64,000 nucleotides of DNA from Pseudoclavibacter soli DSM 23366. Lineage in GTDB: Bacteria > Actinomycetota > Actinomycetes > Actinomycetales > Microbacteriaceae. A program made the translations under genes and the position numbers. The stretch covers positions 249,140 through 313,139 of the forward strand of contig NZ_KE384027.1 in NCBI RefSeq assembly GCF_000423505.1. Direction: 5' to 3'. The notes under the pieces were generated by a model that ran no database searches, was not told the DNA's origin, and saw only the letters and a program-made list of their open reading frames with translations. Each line of letters starts with the position of its first letter. The stretch's first letter is position 1. Positions 1 to 7,683 of the stretch are shown here, piece after piece.

Positions 1-272
1 GCGTAGGCAGACGATTTGCCCGCACCGACGATGTACCGTCGTCGAGCGCCGAGCAGCACCGCTGCCGCCGCCGGCAGTGCGCCCGACTCGGTGAGGTGCT
101 CGAATGTGTTTGCCAGCGAGGCGACCTCGGTCTCCATCAGTCGGGCCTGCAGCACCTCGGCGCTCGCGTTCGCCTTCAGGCGTTCGCCGAAGCGCTCCTG
201 CGGCGATGACAGGCTGCGATCGTGCAGGCGCTGCGCCTGCTCCTGAGCTGAGTCTCGTGTCATCCTGCTCAT
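1..272 (-). CDS. SIS-domain (MurR/RpiR-like) protein, cut by window edge
   Basis: Partial gene reading leftward off the window; about 90 codons are visible. The start ATG at 272 overlaps the stop of the GNAT gene upstream (ATGA). After about 35 polar residues comes the helical linker typical of RpiR proteins and then RRYIVGAGKSSAYA, the opening strand and glycine loop of a sugar-isomerase (SIS) domain, at about residues 77-90. Classical RpiR/MurR regulators carry about 75 residues of helix-turn-helix before this linker. Here only a short tail precedes it, so the DNA-binding domain seems absent unless translation starts elsewhere. Coupling to GNAT suggests a shared operon. It may bind a phosphosugar or a cell-wall-derived ligand; this is inference. 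Confidence 0.6.
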   Translation of the reverse strand, partial: MSRMTRDSAQEQAQRLHDRSLSSPQERFGERLKANASAEVLQARLMETEVASLANTFEHLTESGALPAAAAVLLGARRRYIVGAGKSSAY

Positions 273-1054
273 CCTTTCACGGGTGCTGTGGCGGTCGACG
301 AAGGAACCGCAAGATACGCAGATGTACGAGCATCGGCGCGCTGACAGCTCACGACGACAAACCCGTCGGCATAGAGGTCGCGCAGGGTGGAACGCAGATT
401 GGCTCTCCCCCAGCTGATGGCCTCCGTCTCGTCTTCCCCGGCGACGAGACCTGCATCGATAGGAATCCAGCGTAGCGCCCCAGCCTCGATCGCTGTGCCC
501 CAAGCGTTCTGATCGAAGTCACTCGGCGGGCGCATTTGACGGTATTCGGCGTACGGGTCGGCTTGCTCGTCGAGTGCCCACTCGACGAGCAGGCGATCGG
601 TGCGCTCGCGGCCGTAGTAATCCTCGTGAAAGCGCACGCCCACACCGCCGAGCGAATTGAAGTTGAAATGCCCGTTGCGCGAGAGCATGGGGTCGAAGGT
701 CCAACGCATCAGCTTGGCTCCCCAGCTCAGGGCAACTTGGCGCTGCTGCTCTTTGAGCATGCGGCCGATGCCCTGCCCCTGGTGCGTGGGGTCGACGACG
801 GCGGCTTGAGAGTAATGAAACGATGTGGTGCCATCCGTACCGGGAAACCCGTAGGCGAAACCGATCAAGCGCCCCTCGGCAGAACGCACGCCCACGGCGG
901 AACCGCCATTGTGCACGAGCGCGCTCAGCAGGTTGCTGTTGAGCGCCAGGCCTTTGTCTCCGTAGCGGAACACGCGATTGTACAGCTGGCTGGCCTCGAT
1001 GAACTCAGAGTATTCCGACAGCGTGCCACTCCAGAGTCGGGTGGGGGAGGTCAT
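269..1054 (-). CDS. GNAT family N-acetyltransferase (COG3375-like)
   Basis: Predicted cytosolic acetyl-CoA-dependent N-acyltransferase of about 261 residues. The acetyl-CoA pyrophosphate loop HQGQGIGRML lies at about residues 91-100. It is followed by LMRWTFDPMLSRNGHFNFN, a signature of the uncharacterised COG3375 acetyltransferases, in which a W-T-[YF]-D-P strand and a bound Asn replace the usual GNAT C-terminus. Met at 1054 was chosen because upstream in-frame ATG and GTG codons have no ribosome site and a TATACT -10-like hexamer lies at 1068-1073 on the minus strand; Met at 1066 is the alternative. It is divergent from the M20 peptidase gene and coupled to the SIS gene. The natural acceptor is unknown; an amino acid or peptide amine would fit the neighbours. 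Confidence 0.8.
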   Translation of the reverse strand: MTSPTRLWSGTLSEYSEFIEASQLYNRVFRYGDKGLALNSNLLSALVHNGGSAVGVRSAEGRLIGFAYGFPGTDGTTSFHYSQAAVVDPTHQGQGIGRMLKEQQRQVALSWGAKLMRWTFDPMLSRNGHFNFNSLGGVGVRFHEDYYGRERTDRLLVEWALDEQADPYAEYRQMRPPSDFDQNAWGTAIEAGALRWIPIDAGLVAGEDETEAISWGRANLRSTLRDLYADGFVVVSCQRADARTSAYLAVPSSTATAPVKG

Positions 1055-1174
1055 ATTCACGCACATCAGTATACGTATCCTATGTTTCGTTTTTGTTAGC
1101 AATCTGACTGAATATGGCACTTATTTGCTGGCAGGGTAGGGTAACGATATGTGTCGCAAGAATGAGGAGGGCTC

Positions 1175-2323
1175 ATGATCGCCAGTGCCACCGCCCACAG
1201 CAGAGTCGAGCAGCGGCGAGATGAGGTGTTGCAACGGCTGAAGCAGCTGGTGCTCATTGAGTCGCCTTCGGGTGATGTCGCAGCCTCACGGCGCATCACT
1301 GATCTGCTGGCCGAGTGGTTTGCATCTGCCGGGGCTGACGTCGAGCGCGTCGAGTCGAGTGCGGGCGTGCACCTTGTTGTCGAGGTGCCAGGTGCTGGCG
1401 CGGGGGCACAGCAGCCCCCGTTGCTGCTCATCGGCCACTCCGACACGGTCTGGCCGCTTGGCACGCTCGACCATGACGTGCCGTGGAGTATCGACGGTGA
1501 CGTGGTGCGCGGCCCGGGGGTGTACGACATGAAAAGCGGCCTGGTCTGCATGCTCACGGCGCTCGAAGTGGTGCAGGGTGAAGACCACCGGCCGGTGCGC
1601 ATCGTGATCACCTGCGATGAAGAGGTGGGGTCGCCCACTTCGCAAGAGCTCATTCGACGCACGCTGACTGGTGTGGCTGGGGCGATCGGGTTCGAATCAC
1701 CGCACTCCGACGGTGCGTTGAAAGTGGGGCGCCGAGGCAGCACGCGGGTGCTGATCACGGTCACCGGACGTGCGGCGCATGCGGCGCTCGACCCTGGTCG
1801 TGGCATCAGCGCCATCGACGAGTTGGTCGATCAGCTGATCCGCGTGCGTGAGATCGTCGCCGAGGCGGGTCGATCAGTCGAGGTGCTGTGCAACACCGGG
1901 CAGATCAGCGGAGGCACGCGCGCCAACGTCGTCGCTGCTCACGCGCAGGTCGAGCTGGGGCTCAGATTTATCGACGGCGAGTCAGAGCGCGAGGTGCTCG
2001 ATGCACTGCGCAGCCTGACCGCAGTGCGCGAGGGCGCGCTGGTCGAGACCACGATGCTCAGTCACCGGCCGGCATGGCGGGCGAGCGACGCCGATCAAGA
2101 TCTCTGCGCGCAGATCGCCGCCGCCGGCGTCGACCTTGCGCTGACGATCGAAGGCCGACCTGCTGCCGGAGCGGGTGACACCAACTTGGTCGGCTCGTTG
2201 GGGGTGCCCACCGTCGACGGTTTCGGGCCCCGCGGTGGCGGCGCGCATGCGGTCAGTGAGCACATTCTGCTATCGACGTTGTACCCTCGCATCGGACTTC
2301 TGGCTGCGGTGCTGTCGGCCTGA
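1175..2323 (+). CDS. M20 family metallopeptidase, glutamate carboxypeptidase-like
   Basis: Zinc-dependent exopeptidase or amidohydrolase of 382 residues, the usual size for the carboxypeptidase G2/ArgE/DapE family. Visible metal and catalytic motifs are GHSDTVWP (His88), GPGVYDMKSG (Asp118, bridging), CDEEVGSP (Glu149/150) and GGGAHAVSEH near the C-terminus. The insert between about residues 185 and 290 is the dimerisation lid. GVYDMKSG is closest to the carboxypeptidase G2 type, which releases C-terminal glutamate or acidic residues. There is no signal peptide, so it is cytosolic. The ATG at 1175 has a good ribosome site (GAGGAGGG). Transcription is divergent from the GNAT gene. It likely processes imported peptides or N-acylated amino acids. 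Confidence 0.85.
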   Translation: MIASATAHSRVEQRRDEVLQRLKQLVLIESPSGDVAASRRITDLLAEWFASAGADVERVESSAGVHLVVEVPGAGAGAQQPPLLLIGHSDTVWPLGTLDHDVPWSIDGDVVRGPGVYDMKSGLVCMLTALEVVQGEDHRPVRIVITCDEEVGSPTSQELIRRTLTGVAGAIGFESPHSDGALKVGRRGSTRVLITVTGRAAHAALDPGRGISAIDELVDQLIRVREIVAEAGRSVEVLCNTGQISGGTRANVVAAHAQVELGLRFIDGESEREVLDALRSLTAVREGALVETTMLSHRPAWRASDADQDLCAQIAAAGVDLALTIEGRPAAGAGDTNLVGSLGVPTVDGFGPRGGGAHAVSEHILLSTLYPRIGLLAAVLSA

Positions 2324-2329
2324 GGTCGC

Positions 2330-3463
2330 TCACCAAGCTGGCTCGTCGAGGTCTGGGGCAGGCAGCGGCAGTTCGACCGGGTGCACGATATACACGGTGC
2401 GGCCGCTTCGGCGCCAGGCGTCATCGAATCGCTGTCGTGGGTACACCCGAGCAACGCCGGCGTCATCGGGTGCCGCCGGGTCGTTGACGGCCACGTTGCC
2501 GTCAGCGGTGAACCCGGTGATCACGAGCAGGTGCCCGGCAGTCTCGTATCCAGCTTCGGGAAGCTGCTCGGCAGTGAACGACACCGAAGCACCCAGCGGC
2601 ACCCCGGCATCCGTCAGCCGCTGCGCTTCGTCGAGACTGTGCAATCGGGTCACGAAAGCTTCGAGCGGGCGGGCGTCGTCGGTTCGGCGACCCGCCAGTG
2701 CGGTGTTGAACGACCAGTTGCCGGTGCCCCCGAATGCGGGGTCGAACGTGCGCAGCGCGGCAGCAGGAATCGAGTGCTCGGCGCGAGGCGGCACACCGTT
2801 CCAATAGGTCTGCAGCATCAGGGTGGTGGTTGGGGAGCACCAGGCGGCGCCGCCACCGCCAACTGCGGGATAGCGGTCACGATGCCGCATCTGCGAGCGG
2901 GCGGGCACCTGCAGTGCCGTTCGCGCTGGCGGTCGCAGCGGGGTGGATTCGGCAGGCTCGGTCGCGTCGGCAGAGCCCATAACCGCTGCGAAATGCAGCA
3001 TCACCGGAGTCGCCGGTGGGGTCTCTGTCGAATCGGAGACCCGGATGCGCATGCGCACTGCGGTGATGCGATGGTCGGGGCCGGAGGTCAGCGTGTCGGT
3101 GTCGAGGGTCACCGGAGCAGTGGAGCCGGCCAGTGAGAGACTCGTGCGCCTGGCCCGCTCGGGCGCCTCGGGGTCTGCGGGGGCGGCGTTCCAATGGGCG
3201 ATCTCCAGCCACCCTGACCATTCGGCCGCGCCGTGGTCGCCGGCTGCCGGGGCCACCGGCTTCAGCTGCACTTGCAGCGCAACATGCACCGTCGCCTCAT
3301 CGGGGGCAGAGAGGTTCCAAGAGGGCACGACGGCAGTCGCCCCGAAAGGGAGACTGACGGTCGGCGACTGCCACGAATCTGAGATCGGGGTGGGAGATCC
3401 GTCGAAGATACGATGCAGGAGTATGTGCGGAGCTGGGGCGGGGAGTGCCATGTTACGCATCAT
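2330..3463 (-). CDS. C39-like (papain-fold) peptidase family protein
   Basis: About 377 residues. The C-terminal half shows a C39_2-type cysteine peptidase: WCSPTTTLMLQTYW supplies the nucleophile (Cys near residue 207), GHLLVITGF the His (near 310) and VNDPAAPDD the Asp (near 329). The N-terminal half is a beta-rich module with no recognised motif, perhaps substrate binding. No signal peptide is evident. The start is uncertain: Met at 3463, 3460 or 3451 are all possible, and an upstream extension to 3622 is AT-rich and unlikely to be coding. It is convergent with the M20 gene, with a 6-nt gap. Relatives are described as C39 family peptidases of unknown substrate; a role in peptide breakdown is inferred from neighbours. 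Confidence 0.72.
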   Translation of the reverse strand: MMRNMALPAPAPHILLHRIFDGSPTPISDSWQSPTVSLPFGATAVVPSWNLSAPDEATVHVALQVQLKPVAPAAGDHGAAEWSGWLEIAHWNAAPADPEAPERARRTSLSLAGSTAPVTLDTDTLTSGPDHRITAVRMRIRVSDSTETPPATPVMLHFAAVMGSADATEPAESTPLRPPARTALQVPARSQMRHRDRYPAVGGGGAAWCSPTTTLMLQTYWNGVPPRAEHSIPAAALRTFDPAFGGTGNWSFNTALAGRRTDDARPLEAFVTRLHSLDEAQRLTDAGVPLGASVSFTAEQLPEAGYETAGHLLVITGFTADGNVAVNDPAAPDDAGVARVYPRQRFDDAWRRSGRTVYIVHPVELPLPAPDLDEPAW

Positions 3464-3573
3464 ATATCTCTGAACTCTGCGCTGGAGGTCGAGGAAAGGG
3501 GTGTGCAGAAGGGGTACAGGGTGCGTTTTTGATGGGAAAACATCCGTGATTTCAGGGGTCTTGCGAGAAAAGT

Positions 3574-3591
3574 ACGAGAATTGTATCTCGT
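3574..3591. promoter_or_regulatory. Inverted repeat, possible operator
   Basis: ACGAGA-ATTGTA-TCTCGT, an 18-bp inverted repeat with 6-bp arms, sits in the 270-bp AT-richer spacer between the divergent C39 peptidase and oligopeptide-binding-protein genes. It is placed to act on either promoter. A weak TTGACG (3644-3649) follows on the plus strand. No regulator can be assigned; the Lrp or SIS proteins nearby are candidates only. Confidence 0.35.
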
Positions 3592-3733
3592 CCTCGGCAT
3601 TGTTTCCGATTCGTAAAAACATCGAAAAATGGGCCTTCTGGGTTTGACGTGGTACGGAAGATCGGGTTGCATCAGTGTGAGCGATTCGTTGATCCCATCA
3701 CGATCATCGGTCACCGAGCAAAGGAACAGCCAC

Positions 3734-5581
3734 ATGAGATCTGGAACATCCCCCCGTCGGACCCGTCCGCTGACTGCCGCGCTGGCCACGGCCGCGATTA
3801 TCGCGGGCTCTGCTTTTGGCATGGGCACCGCCGCCATCGCTGCACCGCAGCTGAGCAGCGCTGCCGTACAGGCCGAGGGCGACAGCAGCGACAGCATTCT
3901 GCGCATCGCCACCTCGGGACACGTCGACAGCTTCAATCCCTTCACGTCGATCTACCTAACCCCCACACAGATTCTTCGCAACGTCTACGAGAACCTCGTG
4001 CAGAACGATGAAACGGATGGCTCGCCGACGAAGGGCCTCGCCGACTCGTGGACGGTCGAGGAAGACGGCAAGCGCTGGGTGTACAAGATGCAGTCTGACC
4101 TCAAGTGGTCTGATGGCGAGCCCATCACTTCGGCTGATCCGAAGTACACCTACGAGCTGATGATGAACGACCCGCAGCTCGGCACCGCCAACGGCAACCT
4201 CGTCTCGAACTTCGAGAGCGTCGAGGCGCCTGATGACGAAACCCTGATCATCAACCTGAAGACCCCGCAGGCGCCGAACCCCGGGCTCGAGATTCCGGTG
4301 GTGCCCAAGCACGTCTGGGAGAAGATCGATGACAAGGCTGACTACGCCAATGACACCGATGTGGTCGGCTCGGGCCCCTTCCTGCTTTCGAGCTACTCGG
4401 CCAACCAGTCGATCACGCTGAAGTCGAACGACAACTTCTGGCAGGGGCGCCCGAAGATCGACGGCATCCAGTACATCTACTACACGAACTCTGACGCCCA
4501 GGTGCAGGCACTGCGCTCTGGCGATGTCGACTTCGTGAGCGGTCTCACCCCGACGCAGTTCAACGCGCTCGAGGGCAGCGACGGCATCACCACCCATGCC
4601 GGCGAAGGCCGTCGATACACCTCGATCAGCATCAACTCGGGGCTGAAGACGCCAGAAGGTGAGTCGTACGGCACCGGTTCGGCCGCGCTGCAAGAAAAGG
4701 CTGTGCGTCAGGCCATTCGCCTCGGCACCGATTCCGAGTCGCTGCTCAAGCAGGTGCTCGACAATGAGGGCACAGTTGCCACGAGCTTCATTCCCTCAGC
4801 CTTCTCGCAGTGGCATCTCTCTGATGACGCTTCGGTGATCAAGCAGTTCGATCCGGAGGCTGCCAAGACTGAGCTGGAGAACGCCGGCTGGAAGGTCGGC
4901 GCTGACGGCATCCGCGAGAAAGACGGCAAGAAGCTCTCGCTGCGTCTCTACGTCGATGCGGATGATCCGACTGAGCAGTCGATTGCGGAGTACTTCAAGC
5001 CCTGGATGCAGAACATCGGCATCTCGATCGACGTGCAGTCTTCTGACTCTGACACGATCAGCGACAAGACGATGACGGGTGACTACGACCTGTACTTCTC
5101 TGGCTGGAGCGTCAACCCCGACCCCGATTATCAGCTGGGCATCAACACCTGCGCCAACCTGCCTGACGCCGAGGGCAACAACGGCACCACGCAAGACGGC
5201 TACTGCAACCCCGAGTTCGACAAGCTCTACGCCGAACAGCGCTCCGAGCTCGACCACGACAAGCGCGTGCAGATCGTGCAGCAGATGCTGAGCCTCAACT
5301 ACGACGACACCGCACAGGTGGCGCTGTGGTACGGCAAGTCGCTCGAAGCCTATCGCTCAGATCGATTCACGGGCTTCACCACGCAGCCTTCTGACGGCGG
5401 CATGATCGCCGGTCAGGCGGGCTACTGGAGCTACATCAACGTTGAGCCGGTGGCCGGCTCCAGCAGCACATCGAGCACCACGGTTGGCCTGTGGGTCGGC
5501 GCGGGTGTGCTCGCGGTGATCGTCATCGGTGGCGTGATCTTCTTCGTGCGACGCGGCAAGCGCGCCGACGACGTGGAGTGA
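3734..5581 (+). CDS. Peptide/oligopeptide ABC transporter substrate-binding protein (SBP family 5)
   Basis: Extracytoplasmic receptor of a Dpp/Opp-type importer, 615 residues. It has an N-terminal signal peptide (basic start, hydrophobic about residues 14-36, AxA-type end) without a lipobox Cys. The SBP_bac_5 body begins ILRIATSGHVDSFNPF and includes LADSWTVEEDGKRWVYK. Unusually, the C-terminus carries a membrane segment (VGLWVGAGVLAVIVIGGVIF) followed by RRGKRADD, so the receptor seems tied to the membrane by its C-terminus rather than by lipid. The start at 3734 is supported by AAAGGAAC 8 nt upstream. It is first in an operon with permeases and ATPase; a hairpin at 5598-5633 separates it from the permeases. 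Confidence 0.9.
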   Translation: MRSGTSPRRTRPLTAALATAAIIAGSAFGMGTAAIAAPQLSSAAVQAEGDSSDSILRIATSGHVDSFNPFTSIYLTPTQILRNVYENLVQNDETDGSPTKGLADSWTVEEDGKRWVYKMQSDLKWSDGEPITSADPKYTYELMMNDPQLGTANGNLVSNFESVEAPDDETLIINLKTPQAPNPGLEIPVVPKHVWEKIDDKADYANDTDVVGSGPFLLSSYSANQSITLKSNDNFWQGRPKIDGIQYIYYTNSDAQVQALRSGDVDFVSGLTPTQFNALEGSDGITTHAGEGRRYTSISINSGLKTPEGESYGTGSAALQEKAVRQAIRLGTDSESLLKQVLDNEGTVATSFIPSAFSQWHLSDDASVIKQFDPEAAKTELENAGWKVGADGIREKDGKKLSLRLYVDADDPTEQSIAEYFKPWMQNIGISIDVQSSDSDTISDKTMTGDYDLYFSGWSVNPDPDYQLGINTCANLPDAEGNNGTTQDGYCNPEFDKLYAEQRSELDHDKRVQIVQQMLSLNYDDTAQVALWYGKSLEAYRSDRFTGFTTQPSDGGMIAGQAGYWSYINVEPVAGSSSTSSTTVGLWVGAGVLAVIVIGGVIFFVRRGKRADDVE

Positions 5582-5597
5582 TCGAGCACTGACCCCA

Positions 5598-5633
5598 GCG
5601 GGGATGCCACGGCACACGTCGTGGCATCCCCGC
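5598..5633 (+). terminator. Intercistronic hairpin after binding-protein gene
   Basis: Perfect 13-bp arms (GCGGGGATGCCAC and its complement) with a 10-nt loop, and no following T-run. A stem like this between an SBP gene and its permeases commonly protects the upstream mRNA or partly terminates transcription, giving more receptor than permease. That role is inferred from position. Confidence 0.6.
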
Positions 5634-5713
5634 CACCACACCGGGCGAGCGTCGCAGCGATCAGCACGACGACCCGTTCGGGCCATCACAACATACGAGG
5701 GCAAGGAGACGAC

Positions 5714-6757
5714 ATGCCTGATGTCGTTGCGCCGGGCGGCGCAGTGCTGCAGAACGAAGCAGAGAGCGAACGGGGTGCCTCGGGCGGCTCGGGTCTGCGC
5801 TATCTGCTGAACAAGATCGGTGGCGCGCTGATCAGCCTGGTGATGGTGATCGTGCTGGGCTTCTTCGCGTTCAAGATCCTGCCGGGCGATCCGGTGCAGT
5901 CGATCGCGCGCGAGCGGCAGATGAGCTCTGAGCAGATCGCCCAGCTGCGGCATGAGTATGGTCTCGACAAGCCACTGCTGGCGCAGTTCTGGGACTACCT
6001 GGTGAACGTGTTCACCGGAAACTTCGGTGAGAGCTACGTCTATCATCAGTCGGTCTCTTCACTGATTGGCCAATACCTCTGGCCCACGTTGCTGCTCACC
6101 GGCACCTCGGCGATCATCGCAATCGCCTTGGGGCTCTGGCTTGGGCAGAAGGCCGCCTGGCGCCACGGCAGCCTCTTCGACAAAGTCACCACCGGCACAT
6201 CGTTGATCTTCTGGTCGGTGCCGACATTCTGGCTGGCTCTCATTCTGCTGATGGTCTTCGGCGGCACCCTGCACTGGTTTCCCACCGGTGGCATGGTCAC
6301 CCCGGGCAGCACGGCCACCGGGCTCGCTTATGCGCTCGATGTGCTCAGCCACCTCGTGCTGCCGGTCATCACCATGGTCGCTGTCGTCTACGCACAGTAC
6401 GTGATGGTCATGCGAGCCTCGCTGATGGAGGAGATGTCGGCCGACTACCTCACCACCGCCCGGGCGAAGGGGCTTCGCGAAGACCTCGTTCGGCGGCGCC
6501 ATGCGGTGCCCAACGCGCTGCTGCCCACAGTCACGCTGGTGTTCATGCACTTGGGCGGTCTGATCGCCGGTGCAGTCACCGTCGAGACGGTGTTCTCTTG
6601 GCCGGGCCTCGGCAAGCTGACGTACGAGGCGATCAGCGGCCCAGATCTGCCGCTGCTGCAGGGCACCTTCGTGGTGTTCTCGGCGATCATCATCGTGATG
6701 AACCTGATCGCCGATCTCATTTATCGCCAGCTTGACCCGAGAGTGAGGCGCGCATGA
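5714..6757 (+). CDS. Peptide ABC transporter permease (DppB-type)
   Basis: Integral membrane subunit of the peptide importer, 347 residues. After a 25-residue cytosolic tail comes TM1 (GGALISLVMVIVLGFFAF) and the DppB hallmark ILPGDPVQSIARE. The EAA loop near residues 245-275 reads DYLTTARAKGLREDLVRRRH, the contact site for the ATPase; its usual glycine is kept in AKGL. About six TM segments are visible. The start at 5714 has AAGGAG 5 nt upstream. It overlaps the next gene by 4 nt, indicating coupled translation. Confidence 0.92.
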   Translation: MPDVVAPGGAVLQNEAESERGASGGSGLRYLLNKIGGALISLVMVIVLGFFAFKILPGDPVQSIARERQMSSEQIAQLRHEYGLDKPLLAQFWDYLVNVFTGNFGESYVYHQSVSSLIGQYLWPTLLLTGTSAIIAIALGLWLGQKAAWRHGSLFDKVTTGTSLIFWSVPTFWLALILLMVFGGTLHWFPTGGMVTPGSTATGLAYALDVLSHLVLPVITMVAVVYAQYVMVMRASLMEEMSADYLTTARAKGLREDLVRRRHAVPNALLPTVTLVFMHLGGLIAGAVTVETVFSWPGLGKLTYEAISGPDLPLLQGTFVVFSAIIIVMNLIADLIYRQLDPRVRRA

Positions 6758-7680
6758 CCACCGTCCAGACCCCCGCATCCACCAGCGCACCCAGCGCCCG
6801 CGCGCTGGCCCGCCGCCGCCGACTCGGCGCTGTCAAGAATGCCCTGCATCAGTTCACTCAGAGCCGTTCGGGCATGATCGGCGCAGTTTTCCTGCTCGTG
6901 GTGATCGCACTTGCGGTGCTCGCCCCGGTGATCGCGCCGGCATCGATGCTCGACGTCACCCAGCAGATGGACCAGCCGCGATTCGCACCGCCGTCATTCG
7001 AACACCTGCTCGGCACTGACCATCAAGGTCGTGAGATTTGGGTGCGCATGATCTGGGGCGCTCAGGTATCGCTGATCGTGGCATTCGCAGCCACGGCCAT
7101 GTCGATGATCATCGGCACTGTCGTCGGCATGGCAGCGGGGCATTTCAGCGGATTCACCGGCGGGCTGCTGATGCGCTTCGTCGACTTCTTTCTGGTGCTG
7201 CCCTCACTCATCTTGGCCATCGTGCTCTCGACGGTGCTTTCGCGCGGCGTGCTGACCATTGTGCTCGCGATTGGCATCACCTCATGGGCGGGCACGGCAC
7301 GAGTCGTTCGCGCACAGACGCTCTCGGTCGAATCGAGGGCGTATATCGAGCGCTCGCGGGTGCTCGGCGCCGGGCACGGGCACGTGATCTTCAAACACGT
7401 GCTGCCGGCCGTGCTGCCGCTGGTGATGGCCAACACCACGCTGACCGTCGGGTCAGCGGTCATCGCAGAGTCGACGCTGGCCTTCTTGGGGTTGGGCGAC
7501 ACCACGAAGCAGTCGTGGGGCACCATCTTGAAGAACTCGATGGATGTCTCGGCGGCGACCAGCGGCTACTGGTGGTACGTGCTGGTGCCGGGCGTGGCCA
7601 TCGTGCTGGTGGTCTTGGCCTTCACCCTGGTCGGCCGCGCCGTCGAATCCATTGTCAACCCCACGCTGAGGAGTCGCTGA
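6754..7680 (+). CDS. Peptide ABC transporter permease (DppC-type)
   Basis: Second permease, 308 residues. N-terminal cytosolic tail, TM1 at about residues 43-65, then HLLGTDHQGREIWVRMIWG, the DppC motif (GTDxxGRD) after the first periplasmic loop. The EAA loop reads YIERSRVLGAGHGHVIFKH. About six membrane segments. ATGA overlap with the DppB-type gene and a 3-nt gap to the ATPase gene place it in one operon. It should form the translocation heterodimer with the preceding permease. Confidence 0.92.
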   Translation: MTTVQTPASTSAPSARALARRRRLGAVKNALHQFTQSRSGMIGAVFLLVVIALAVLAPVIAPASMLDVTQQMDQPRFAPPSFEHLLGTDHQGREIWVRMIWGAQVSLIVAFAATAMSMIIGTVVGMAAGHFSGFTGGLLMRFVDFFLVLPSLILAIVLSTVLSRGVLTIVLAIGITSWAGTARVVRAQTLSVESRAYIERSRVLGAGHGHVIFKHVLPAVLPLVMANTTLTVGSAVIAESTLAFLGLGDTTKQSWGTILKNSMDVSAATSGYWWYVLVPGVAIVLVVLAFTLVGRAVESIVNPTLRSR

Positions 7681-7683
7681 GCC

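Noticed and set aside
1096-1815. Minus-strand frame opposite the M20 peptidase
   Set aside because: Ser/Thr/Pro-rich translation without motifs, overlaps a clear M20 gene and its ribosome site.
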